Of a stretch of 42,413 bases of DNA, positions 33,409-41,398 are shown in pieces (positions within the stretch are counted from its first letter, which is position 1; each line of letters opens with the position of its first letter). The notes below the pieces were generated by a model, which saw only the letters and a program-made list of their open reading frames with translations, did not search any database and was not told the DNA's origin. Both the position numbers and the translations under genes were made by a program. This stretch comes from Bacteroidales bacterium (GTDB taxonomy: Bacteria; Bacteroidota; Bacteroidia; Bacteroidales; JAFGHD01), in the NCBI GenBank assembly GCA_016927695.1, contig JAFGME010000182.1:1-42413 (forward strand), in the 5' to 3' direction.

Positions 33409-35673
33409 TCATTTTTCCAGCATAAGGTCAATATCATCCAGTGTGAACCTTACTGACATGATGTAGGGCAATTCCCCTTCCTGCCAGTGTCCATAAGTGG
33501 TGGCTGCAAAAGCGCCTCCGGGAAGCAGTTCCAGTCCGGGGTAACCGCAATCGTAAGCCACTTTGTTATCGAGAAGACGTATTCTGCACTGCCCTTCCCC
33601 TCCGTTTTTCAGATCATCCCAGGCGCCCACCCAACCGACAAAATCGCCGCGTGTCGGAGATAGGCCTGCCATATCCCTGAAAACAGCCACTATTCTTCCG
33701 TCCGGGGCGTATAAAAGCTGGTGCCTGTCGCCGGTGAGGCTTGCCGGCAATTCCACCGGGGCAGTCCATGTTTCGCCTTCGTCGCGGCTGAAAATGATCA
33801 TCGAATTGTAGTTCCTGCTGTTCTCCCTGAGCAGCAACGCCCATTCCTTTCCGTCGGGGGATACTATCAGGCCTCCTTCACACAAATGCGCAGATTTGTG
33901 ATATGTTACCACCTGCGGATCACTCCAGGTGAGGCCGCCATCGGAAGAAAGGCTCCTGAAAACAAAAAACTTATTGGTCTTCTTTCCTTCCCGCTGGTAG
34001 TATTTGCCATCATCATGAAAAAAAACCACATAATCGCCATTCGCCCTTCTGCCCATGTCACTCATGGTTACAATCCCTCCATAACTAAATACAGGTTGCA
34101 ACGGCGACCATGTTTTTCCATCGTCATCCGAAAAGGTCATCCGTATAGGATAGAGCCCTGAAAATATGATCAACCGTCGATTTCCCTGCCTGTCAACAGA
34201 CCGGTAAATGGTGGGAACCTCTTTGGAACCGGACCAGTTTTCAGGCACTGCAAGCCTGTCGCTCCAGGTAAGTCCGGCATCTTCACTTTTTTTGAGGACA
34301 AGGGCGCCCCCCCCATGCCCTTTCGGATAAACAACAAACATGGTTTTTTGATCCTCCAGCAGGGCTGTGGTCGGGTGGCCGAGATACTGACCGGGCTCCC
34401 TGTCAACAATTACCTGCTTCGCAGAGTCATTTGAAATATCCACAACGGGGATGGTAAACGACCTGGGAATGGTAGAGACCTCTGTCAGGTTACCTTCCAG
34501 AGAAAACCGGCTGACCTGGATTTTAGCCCTGCCGGGTTTAAAACCGGTTTTGCCGGAAAATTCCTCCTGGTAAAAGCATTCAAAGATTTTCTTTTCGTTG
34601 ATAATCAGATCAATAGAAATCCGGCTTCTTTTCAGGATGAATTCCATCCAATTTCGGGGATCGATACCGGCGCTGTCGAGGCGAATAAACACATTCCTGT
34701 ATCCACTGAACAAGCCGGAAATGGAAAGGCTCCGGCCTTCCTCAAAAAAACTGAATTGTGAGTCGCCCAGCACAAAGGCAGGCTCAGCCTGGTTGAACTG
34801 CTCAATCCGGAACCTTGCAGCGATCTTGAAATCACCTTTTCCGGGCAGGTAATTGGCATAAAAATAACCAAAAACACCCGATATCTCTAAAAAACCTCCC
34901 TTCGGCCTGAGATCTGCCTGAAAGTGGGCAGAATTATATTCTTCGTCCCGGACAATGATCCGGCTCTCTTTCAGGTTCATGCAAGCCTGCAGCGCCTTTG
35001 GAAAAAGGATTCCGGCAATTTCTGCATGACCGTTTGCATTGGGGTGTTTGCCATCCGGTAACAAGTCGTCCATATTTTTGCCTAACCTTTTTTTCTCCTC
35101 CCAAAGGAGAAAGTTGTCTGCAAGCATCACCTGATGATTTTCTGCAATTTCCCTGCATGCTGACACATAAGGTTTAAGGTAAAAATCAAGGCCTTTGGTA
35201 CTGTAGGGTTCTCTTTCCAGGGCCGGGTTATTCCCCAGAGGCACGGGTGTCATCAGGATCACCTGTATGTTTTCGTCCATTAATTGTCGGACGATATTGG
35301 AGAGATTTCTTTTGTAATCATTTAAAGGTAAGCGTTCAACCGTCTTACCCTCATCCACGAAGGCATCGTTGGTGCCATACATTACTACCACCACATCAGG
35401 GTGTTGAGAAATCACATCTTTTTGAAGCCGCGCAAGCGCTCCATCGGACTTTTCACCGGATATGCCCACATTCCGGATATTGGCTGTGAAATTATGTTTC
35501 AGGAGCATTTCTCCGGTCAGGTCTGCAAAAGTTTTATCTCCGCCCGAAAGCCCTGCCCCTGTGGTAATGGAATCGCCCAGGAAAAAGATGCTTATCCCGT
35601 CCTCCTTTTCCGTACCGGGAACTGCAGCCAAAAGAACACAGGCAAAAACCGTTATTAAAATCCTTTTAAACAT
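33409..35673 (-). CDS. Three-part SGNH hydrolase / Asp-box (sialidase-like) protein
   Basis: The 754-residue secreted protein has a signal peptide (about 1-20). Residues 25-230 form an SGNH/GDSL esterase with GDSIT (S35), GISGE, GTND (100-103) and DGKH (D207, H210). Residues 240-400 are a beta-rich middle domain. Residues 415-754 form an Asp-box beta-propeller resembling sialidases, with four boxes near 463-470, 515-522, 576-583 and 629-636. The usual sialidase FRIP motif is absent: the region around 425-437 reads REPGQYLGHPTTA. The arrangement suggests a sialate O-acetylesterase joined to a sialidase, but sialidase activity is unproven here. It is the first gene after a consensus promoter in front of the glycosidase genes. 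Confidence 0.75.
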   Translation of the reverse strand: MFKRILITVFACVLLAAVPGTEKEDGISIFFLGDSITTGAGLSGGDKTFADLTGEMLLKHNFTANIRNVGISGEKSDGALARLQKDVISQHPDVVVVMYGTNDAFVDEGKTVERLPLNDYKRNLSNIVRQLMDENIQVILMTPVPLGNNPALEREPYSTKGLDFYLKPYVSACREIAENHQVMLADNFLLWEEKKRLGKNMDDLLPDGKHPNANGHAEIAGILFPKALQACMNLKESRIIVRDEEYNSAHFQADLRPKGGFLEISGVFGYFYANYLPGKGDFKIAARFRIEQFNQAEPAFVLGDSQFSFFEEGRSLSISGLFSGYRNVFIRLDSAGIDPRNWMEFILKRSRISIDLIINEKKIFECFYQEEFSGKTGFKPGRAKIQVSRFSLEGNLTEVSTIPRSFTIPVVDISNDSAKQVIVDREPGQYLGHPTTALLEDQKTMFVVYPKGHGGGALVLKKSEDAGLTWSDRLAVPENWSGSKEVPTIYRSVDRQGNRRLIIFSGLYPIRMTFSDDDGKTWSPLQPVFSYGGIVTMSDMGRRANGDYVVFFHDDGKYYQREGKKTNKFFVFRSLSSDGGLTWSDPQVVTYHKSAHLCEGGLIVSPDGKEWALLLRENSRNYNSMIIFSRDEGETWTAPVELPASLTGDRHQLLYAPDGRIVAVFRDMAGLSPTRGDFVGWVGAWDDLKNGGEGQCRIRLLDNKVAYDCGYPGLELLPGGAFAATTYGHWQEGELPYIMSVRFTLDDIDLMLEK

Positions 35674-35780
35674 GATGTGTTATTATAGAAACACCCGGGG
35701 TAATCATTTTTTGTTTTTTATTCATCCGGCAATAAATCCGCCTCCGTTATAAGCTTGTTCATGAGTTTATAATTACAGGG

Positions 35781-35811
35781 CAAAGATAATAAGAATGCCC
35801 TGCCTGCCAAA
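35781..35811 (-). promoter_or_regulatory. Consensus promoter of the glycosidase gene set
   Basis: On the minus strand TTTG (35811-35808), exactly 19 bases, TATCTTTG (35788-35781), a full match to the Bacteroidota -33 and -7 elements. The leader to the ATG at 35673 is about 100 bases. Confidence 0.7.
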
Positions 35812-35823
35812 GGAATTGTGTTT

Positions 35824-36507
35824 TCAGGCCGGATCAGCCTGAAACCTGAAGCCCAGTCGTTTACCCGTTTTGATCTGCATAGAATCCAGTACAGAATTGA
35901 ACTCCTGAACGGTGACTTCCTTCAGGCTGTCATAAGGAGGTGTAAGAAGGTCGAAATTGATGGTGTAGAGGATGGCAGATCTGATGATTTCCGATGCTGT
36001 GGAAGGATTCAGTACTGAGTCTCCGAAGTTACTGTAAAGAAAACCGATCTCTCTTTTCCCTTCCACAAAGTAATGGTTGTCCCTGTTGATGAATATCCTT
36101 CCGATGAGGTACCCGATGTCGTTGAGCCTGTTGTACTTGAACGAATCGCTGAGGAAGTTGAAGATATTGATGATACCGCAATAGGACCTGTTCTTATCTT
36201 CACGGATGTAAGATGTTTTCATTACCTCGTGATCCCTTGAAAACTCAAAAACATTGGTATGCATCATGAACATCAGGGTGTCGCCGGCGAACTTCAACTC
36301 CGCTTCAAACTCGCCCCTGTCGTTAAATATGAACGGGATTTCAATGCCATTGCCATTTTTATGCTGCTCATATTGTCCTGAAAACTCTTTCATGGTTTCT
36401 TTCAACAGGTTCAGGGCGTTATGGGTATTCCTGTAAACCAGTTGTTTCAGGCGGCCTTTGGTAACAAGCGTTTCGAAAAGCCCGTTTATTTTTTCCTGTT
36501 CGCTCAT
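35824..36507 (-). CDS. Conserved protein of unknown function downstream of porT
   Basis: The 227-residue protein has no signal peptide or membrane helix and a mixed alpha/beta look (e.g. NALNLLKETMKEFSGQY, VFEFSRDHEVMKTSYI, NIFNFLSDSFKYN). I do not recognise a named family. It lies 17 bases downstream of porT on the same strand and is the last gene of that unit; a cotranscribed role with T9SS would be inference only. The C-terminal end is followed within 40 bases by the minus-strand promoter of the glycosidase genes. Confidence 0.65.
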   Translation of the reverse strand: MSEQEKINGLFETLVTKGRLKQLVYRNTHNALNLLKETMKEFSGQYEQHKNGNGIEIPFIFNDRGEFEAELKFAGDTLMFMMHTNVFEFSRDHEVMKTSYIREDKNRSYCGIINIFNFLSDSFKYNRLNDIGYLIGRIFINRDNHYFVEGKREIGFLYSNFGDSVLNPSTASEIIRSAILYTINFDLLTPPYDSLKEVTVQEFNSVLDSMQIKTGKRLGFRFQADPA

Positions 36508-36524
36508 CAGAGAAGGGTTAGATA

Positions 36525-37295
36525 CTACTCAAAGGTAAATGAAAACTGAAATATTTTAGACGTCAGCCTGTCAATGCCATCGCTATAAATATTGTGTTCA
36601 CGCTTCAAAACATCGGTAAGCCCGTATGACATTTTAAGTTCCGTTCCCAGCTTGAACCATTCAAAATACCAGTCGAAGCCGACACCTATGTCAAAATAAA
36701 CGTCGCCGCGTTTGAGTTTCACGATCACCTGGTTGGTTTCCCTTTCCTTTTTAGCCTGGGAGGCCAGGTCTATCCTGGGATTGATACCTGACAGCAGATA
36801 AGCCCTGAAGTTGCCTGACCTTTTCGATTTGTATTTGACATGGAAGGGCAGGTCAACAAAGGTAGACTGGATGTCTTTCCTGATATCAATAAGGGTTTCC
36901 TCGCCTTTCCGGAATTTCAGGATTCTGTAGTCGAGATATCTTTCCCCGAATGAGAGGGAAGGGATAAAACGCAGGTCGAAGTACTCGCCAAGTCTCAGAT
37001 TGGAAACAATTCCCACGGTAAACCCAAGCACGGGCTCATGCTCAACGGAATACAATATGGCCGAGTCGGCTGAGATGTCCTCCACAAAGGTTGAATCAAA
37101 AACGATCCTGTGCAGGTTGGCTAAGGGCTTCACTGTAAAATGCATCTGGTTCACTCCCAGGACAAACCCGAAGTGATATTTGGAATAGTCATATACAGGG
37201 AGATTCTGGACCCTGTTGTTCTGAGCCTGCAGCCAACCGGGAATTATTACGGTTGCAACAACAATGATGACTATGAAAACACTCCTTGCTTTCAA
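36525..37295 (-). CDS. porT: PorT-like type IX secretion outer-membrane protein
   Basis: The 256-residue protein has a signal peptide (to about 25, ending GWLQAQ) and an outer-membrane beta-barrel with alternating aromatic strands and a C-terminal FQFSFTFE. Overall it matches PorT/SprT of the type IX secretion system (YHFGFVLGVNQMHF, PFHVKYKS, ELKMSYGLTD). PorT is needed for T9SS protein export, consistent with the T9SS cargo genes at 10543-16460. There is no in-frame ATG: the signal-peptide start is the TTG at 37295-37293, so this gene apparently uses TTG. A translation start further upstream is closed by in-frame codons lacking any good start. Confidence 0.82.
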   Translation of the reverse strand: MKARSVFIVIIVVATVIIPGWLQAQNNRVQNLPVYDYSKYHFGFVLGVNQMHFTVKPLANLHRIVFDSTFVEDISADSAILYSVEHEPVLGFTVGIVSNLRLGEYFDLRFIPSLSFGERYLDYRILKFRKGEETLIDIRKDIQSTFVDLPFHVKYKSKRSGNFRAYLLSGINPRIDLASQAKKERETNQVIVKLKRGDVYFDIGVGFDWYFEWFKLGTELKMSYGLTDVLKREHNIYSDGIDRLTSKIFQFSFTFE

Positions 37296-37422
37296 AAAAT
37301 GACAGTTATATTAGAATAACCAAACGCCGGCAGAGCCGGATTATTTTCACGCAAATTTAACCAATTAAATGTGCAGCCATGCAGGGCTGTGTCAGAGTTA
37401 TCAACAATGATTTCCAAATTAT

Positions 37423-38451
37423 TCATTCAAACCGGGCTTTATTGATTTTAGCCAGTTCCCTGATCAGTTTCTCCCTGTTTACCGGCACCACCCCGGCCTC
37501 TTCGCACACCAGCCCTCCGGCAATGTTGGATACGAAGGCGAGGGTGAAAGGTTCCGTTTTCAGCGCCAGGCAAAGGGCTGCCACACTGATCACAGTATCC
37601 CCGGCCCCGGAAACATCAGCCACCTGCCTTACATGCGAAGGGATGACCATAAAGCTGTTTTCGTCGTTATTCCTGTAGCTTGTGAAAACCCCATCTTCCG
37701 AAAGGGTGACCATGATGATCCGGGCATTGATCTTTTCCCTGAGCAGATCAACGGCTCTTTCCAGTTCACCTTCTTTTTTATGGTCAAAATCGAACTTTAG
37801 TCCCTCTTTCAATTCTTTCAGGTTGGGCTTGAACAGGTCCACATTCCTGTAATCCATAAAATTTTTCCGTTTCGGGTCAACAGCCACCGGCACGCCTGCC
37901 TCCCTTGCCAGGGAAACAAAATGACCGATCAGTTCTTTGGATATCACCCCCTTGTCATAGTCCTGAAAGATAACGACATCTATTTTTCTTTCCCGGAGGA
38001 TGGCGGAATATTTCTTTGCCAGTTCTTCCCTTTCAATGGATGAAACAGGGGTGAGAGATTCCTCATCCACCCTCAGCATTTGCACCTTATTGCCAATCAC
38101 TCTGAATTTTGTGGTGGTCACCCTTCCAGTGCTTCTCACGATGCCCTCGGGGCTCATTCCTTCCTGCTGCAGGATTTCAAGAAATTCATCCCCTTTTTTA
38201 TCGGTACCTATCACAGAGCAAAGATAGGGTTCGGCCTTCAGCGATTTGATGTTGAGCGCCACATTGGCAGCCCCACCCAGCCTGTTTTCCCTTTTGGTCA
38301 CCAACACTATGGGTACCGGCGCTTCAGGGGATATCCTCTCCACTTTCCCCATCACATAAGAATCCACCATGATGTCGCCGACAATAAGAACCTTCAGGTT
38401 CCCGAAGGCCGGCACAATAAGGTTTACATCCGTGATTCTCTGGTCTGCCAT
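37423..38451 (-). CDS. hldA: D-glycero-beta-D-manno-heptose-7-phosphate kinase (RfaE/HldE N-domain type)
   Basis: The 342-residue PfkB-family sugar kinase has NLKVLIVGDIMVDSYVMGKVERISPEAPVPIV, RLGGAANVALNIKSLK and the catalytic DVSGAGDTV near residue 275. This matches the HldE/RfaE kinase domain alone; the adenylyltransferase half is absent, as in organisms with separate HldA and HldC. It phosphorylates heptose 7-phosphate in ADP-heptose synthesis for LPS. It follows the aminotransferase gene by 47 bases and may be cotranscribed. The GT9 gene at 4989 is a possible user of the ADP-heptose. Confidence 0.92.
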   Translation of the reverse strand: MADQRITDVNLIVPAFGNLKVLIVGDIMVDSYVMGKVERISPEAPVPIVLVTKRENRLGGAANVALNIKSLKAEPYLCSVIGTDKKGDEFLEILQQEGMSPEGIVRSTGRVTTTKFRVIGNKVQMLRVDEESLTPVSSIEREELAKKYSAILRERKIDVVIFQDYDKGVISKELIGHFVSLAREAGVPVAVDPKRKNFMDYRNVDLFKPNLKELKEGLKFDFDHKKEGELERAVDLLREKINARIIMVTLSEDGVFTSYRNNDENSFMVIPSHVRQVADVSGAGDTVISVAALCLALKTEPFTLAFVSNIAGGLVCEEAGVVPVNREKLIRELAKINKARFE

Positions 38452-38498
38452 TCTAAAATCGATTAAAAGCCTGTAAAAATAATTAATTTCCCGATCTT

Positions 38499-39704
38499 TT
38501 ATGAGAGTTTTTTTACCGATACTATGATCCTTCGCATTGCTTTTTCGAGGTTTTCCAGGGATGTGGCATAGGATATCCTGATGCAGTTTTCATTTCCGAA
38601 AGCTGCGCCCGGGACCACGGCTACTCTGGCCTCATTAAGCAGGTACATCGAAAGATCCATATCGTTGGTAATCTTCACTGAGCCGTTGCTTTTGCCAAAT
38701 AATGCCCTGACGTCCGGGAAAATATAAAATGCACCGTCGGGCAAACAGGTTTTCATCTCCGGGATTTCTTTCATATAATCAAGCACAATGTCTCTTCTTT
38801 GTTTGAATGCCTGCACCATTTCACGAATTTCGGAAGAATTCTGCGGGTTGAGCCTTATTCCTTCCACGGCGGCCATCTGAGAAATGGAGGATGCATTGGA
38901 AGTGATCTGCCCCTGGAGCTTGTCGCATGCTTTGGCCAGGGCTGCATCTGCAGCCATATAGCCGAGTCTCCATCCTGTCATGGCACAACCTTTCGACAAA
39001 CCGTTGATAGTGACCACTCTGTTTTTGATCCCGGGGAAAATGGCCAGGCTGGTGTGGCTGCCGTTAAAAATGATGTATTCATATATCTCATCAGAGATCA
39101 GAAAGAGATTTGGGAAACCGGCAAAAACCTCAGCCAGCGCCCTGAGTTCTTCATAGGTATAAGAGCTTCCTGTCGGGTTGCTGGGAGAGGAAAAGACAAA
39201 CACTTTTGATTTGTGGTTCAAAACACTTCTCACCTGACCGGGAGTGACTTTAAAATTGCTTTCCACGGAAGTGGGAATCTTTACCACGGAACCTCCTGCA
39301 AGCTTTGCGATCTCAGGGTACGAAACCCAATAGGGCGCCGGGATCACCACTTCATCGCCCGGATTGACAAGGCAAAGCATGGCGTTGGCGATGGATTGCT
39401 TGGCCCCGTTGGAAACCACGATCTGATCCGGCGCATATTCAATCCGGTTCTCCTGTAGAAGCTTGGCTGCTATGGCCTTCCTCAATTCCGGCAAACCCGA
39501 AACAGGCGTGTAATGGGTTTGATTATGATCAATGGCCTTTTTGGCCGCTTCCTTCACAGACACAGGAGTGTTAAAATCGGGTTCACCTATGCTCAGGTCA
39601 ATGATGTCGTGCCCTTCAGCCTTTAATTCCCTTGTGCGTTTTGACATTTCAAGGGTGGCTGAAACGGATAGCTGGCATATTCTTTCCGAAAGGAAATTAC
39701 TCAT
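38499..39704 (-). CDS. aspC: Class I PLP-dependent aminotransferase (aspartate aminotransferase-like)
   Basis: The 401-residue enzyme has the class I/II aminotransferase core: DLSIGEPDFNTP, HYTPVSGLPELR, NGAKQSI, PAPYWVSYPEI, SSPSNPTGS, ISDEIYEYI, and the PLP lysine in INGLSKGCAMTGWRLGY. It probably is an aspartate or similar aminotransferase, most like the thermophilic AspC branch. The ATG at 39704 gives the conserved start MSNFLSERI; the open frame begins 13 codons earlier, but a TATATTTG element (39733-39726) lies in that stretch. Substrate specificity cannot be read. Confidence 0.92.
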   Translation of the reverse strand: MSNFLSERICQLSVSATLEMSKRTRELKAEGHDIIDLSIGEPDFNTPVSVKEAAKKAIDHNQTHYTPVSGLPELRKAIAAKLLQENRIEYAPDQIVVSNGAKQSIANAMLCLVNPGDEVVIPAPYWVSYPEIAKLAGGSVVKIPTSVESNFKVTPGQVRSVLNHKSKVFVFSSPSNPTGSSYTYEELRALAEVFAGFPNLFLISDEIYEYIIFNGSHTSLAIFPGIKNRVVTINGLSKGCAMTGWRLGYMAADAALAKACDKLQGQITSNASSISQMAAVEGIRLNPQNSSEIREMVQAFKQRRDIVLDYMKEIPEMKTCLPDGAFYIFPDVRALFGKSNGSVKITNDMDLSMYLLNEARVAVVPGAAFGNENCIRISYATSLENLEKAMRRIIVSVKKLS

Positions 39705-39725
39705 AGCTGTATTTTTTATTGCTTT

Positions 39726-39748
39726 CAAATATAAAAACGGCAAATGTA
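39726..39748 (-). promoter_or_regulatory. -7 elements of the aminotransferase gene
   Basis: The minus strand has TATATTTG (39733-39726) and TACATTTG (39748-39741), both exact TAnnTTTG matches, upstream of the ATG at 39704. Only one is likely used; the nearer gives a short leader. Confidence 0.45.
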
Positions 39749-39824
39749 AAAAAATTCAATCCACAGAATCAATAATTCCTGAACAAATATTATCGTCTGT
39801 AAAGGCTGTAAAATAAAGATTAAC

Positions 39825-39832
39825 GATATTTG
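39825..39832 (+). promoter_or_regulatory. Probable -7 element of the exported HAYW-motif gene
   Basis: GATATTTG differs at one position from TAnnTTTG and ends 17 bases before the ATG at 39850. Confidence 0.35.
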
Positions 39833-39849
39833 CAACACATTTTCCCGGA

Positions 39850-40494
39850 ATGAAAAAGGTCTTTTGCATTTTCGCGTACTTATTCCTGCTGTTTTCCGGC
39901 ATGGCCTGTTTTGGTCAGAAAAGCGGCAGGCCCTTGAGATACGATAAGATCAGCATGCCGGAAAAGCTATGGGTTTTATGCCATCCGTTTTCAGCAGGGA
40001 AGGCCTTCCGGGTTTCGATGGATGCCCTCCGGGTCACCGACAGCCTTGATACAGAGGGTATTCTCGATGGCGACAATCGGGGCGGGCTGTCCGATGCTTT
40101 CAAACACGCCTACTGGATGGCACGGCTGGCCATGGAAACCGGGAAGGGAAAAGCCAAATGGCTGGGAAAAGCCCATGAAAAAGGCAATTATTCAGCCTAC
40201 AAAAAAGGAAAAAGAAAAGGCCTCACCCACCTGCACGATAAAGAGAGCTCGGATATGGATGCATGGAACAATGCGGCGGGATTACAAATCGCCAGGGATC
40301 ATCCCGGCGCTTCAAAAAGGGAAACCATGATAACCGTCCTCAATCATCTCGGAACGGGCAGGATGATGGTTCTGCTTAAAAACAGCGAGGGGGAATTTAC
40401 CGGTTGCAACGGGAATATCATCCGTAACGGGAGTTCCGAACCGCCATGGGAAAGCGGGAAATGTCTTGTTCCTTCATCTTTTCAGGCCCGCTGA
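39850..40494 (+). CDS. Exported protein with HAYW motif (DUF6973-like), unknown function
   Basis: The 214-residue protein has a signal peptide (to about residue 23, ending CFGQ; a lipoprotein reading at C20 is possible). The core contains GGLSDAFKHAYWMARLAMETG, WLGKAHEKGN and KESSDMDAWNNAAGLQIARDHP, a pattern of His, Asp and Asn residues that recalls DUF6973 proteins. Conserved His residues suggest a metal site or hydrolase, but no activity is known to me. It is on the plus strand and its last 13 bases overlap the convergent LytTR regulator gene. Confidence 0.65.
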   Translation: MKKVFCIFAYLFLLFSGMACFGQKSGRPLRYDKISMPEKLWVLCHPFSAGKAFRVSMDALRVTDSLDTEGILDGDNRGGLSDAFKHAYWMARLAMETGKGKAKWLGKAHEKGNYSAYKKGKRKGLTHLHDKESSDMDAWNNAAGLQIARDHPGASKRETMITVLNHLGTGRMMVLLKNSEGEFTGCNGNIIRNGSSEPPWESGKCLVPSSFQAR

Positions 40495-41222
40495 AGGCAG
40501 GCAAGGAATTCTTCCTTCCTGCGCCTCGACACCTCCAGTTCGGTTCCGTCTTCCATGATCACCGATCCGCCCTCTCCCTTTTTATACCGCTGAAGATATG
40601 CCAGGTTGATGAGGTAAGATTTGTGTATCCTGAAAAAATTGAACGGAGTCAGCATATCATCGTACTCTTTCAGGGTTTTTGAAACAATGATCTTCTGGCC
40701 GGTACTCAGGAAAATATTAGTGTAATTGTTGTCGCTTTCACAACGTGTGATTTCTTTGATCTTCACGAAAATGATCCCATCCATGGTTGGAAGGGCAATC
40801 TTTTCAAAGCTGTTCATATTACCCAGGAGTACCTCAAGCTTTTTGTTGATCTCCTCAAAACGGCTTTCACTTTTTCCAAGTCTTGTGCAGGCTTCAATCA
40901 GCAACTCAGGGTCAACCGGCTTCTGTAAAAAATCAATGGCCGAAAATTTAAAGGCCTGAATGGCAAACTTGTCGTAGGCAGATACAAAAATCACCTTAAA
41001 ATCAATCTTTCCCACCTGCTCCAACAGGTTAAAACCGGTACCATCGGGCATCTGAACATCCAGAAAAACAGCCTCCGGATGCTCTTCACGGATCAGCTCA
41101 AGACCGGATTTCACATTGCCGGCCTCACCCAGGATACGGATTTCGGGACAATGCTTCTCCAGCAGATTGCGTAAGGCTGTGCGCGCCTTTTCTTCATCAT
41201 CAATGATTAAAACCCTGATCAT
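40482..41222 (-). CDS. LytTR family response regulator
   Basis: The 246-residue protein has an N-terminal receiver domain (VLIIDDEE, phosphorylation site D55 in FLDVQMPDGTGF, and FLQKP with the conserved Lys) and a C-terminal LytTR DNA-binding domain (about 140-246, with FVKIKEITRCESDNNYTNIFL and FFRIHKSYLINLAYLQRY). It works in a two-component system with a LytS-type histidine kinase, but none is adjacent: the neighbour on the right is divergent and the gene at the end is convergent. It ends in a 13-base overlap with the plus-strand gene at 39850-40494. Confidence 0.92.
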   Translation of the reverse strand: MIRVLIIDDEEKARTALRNLLEKHCPEIRILGEAGNVKSGLELIREEHPEAVFLDVQMPDGTGFNLLEQVGKIDFKVIFVSAYDKFAIQAFKFSAIDFLQKPVDPELLIEACTRLGKSESRFEEINKKLEVLLGNMNSFEKIALPTMDGIIFVKIKEITRCESDNNYTNIFLSTGQKIIVSKTLKEYDDMLTPFNFFRIHKSYLINLAYLQRYKKGEGGSVIMEDGTELEVSRRRKEEFLACLQRA

Positions 41223-41245
41223 AAACCACTATTTGATTGGCAGCA

Positions 41246-41253
41246 CAAATGTA
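41246..41253 (-). promoter_or_regulatory. -7 element of the LytTR regulator gene
   Basis: The minus strand reads TACATTTG, an exact TAnnTTTG match, 24 bases upstream of the ATG at 41222. Confidence 0.5.
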
Positions 41254-41369
41254 TAAAATATCCTGAAGGTTTATGTGAATTATGTTTTTCCCCAATGAAG
41301 AATAGGGTTAAAAAAGGCTGCAGATTAATCCATGAATAAAAATATTTATCCCATCCCGGTAATATTTTT

Positions 41370-41377
41370 TATTTTTG
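41370..41377 (+). promoter_or_regulatory. -7 element of the surface lipoprotein gene
   Basis: TATTTTTG matches TAnnTTTG, 21 bases before the ATG at 41399. A clear -33 element is not visible. Confidence 0.45.
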
Positions 41378-41398
41378 TTCCTTATTAATTGAATAAGT

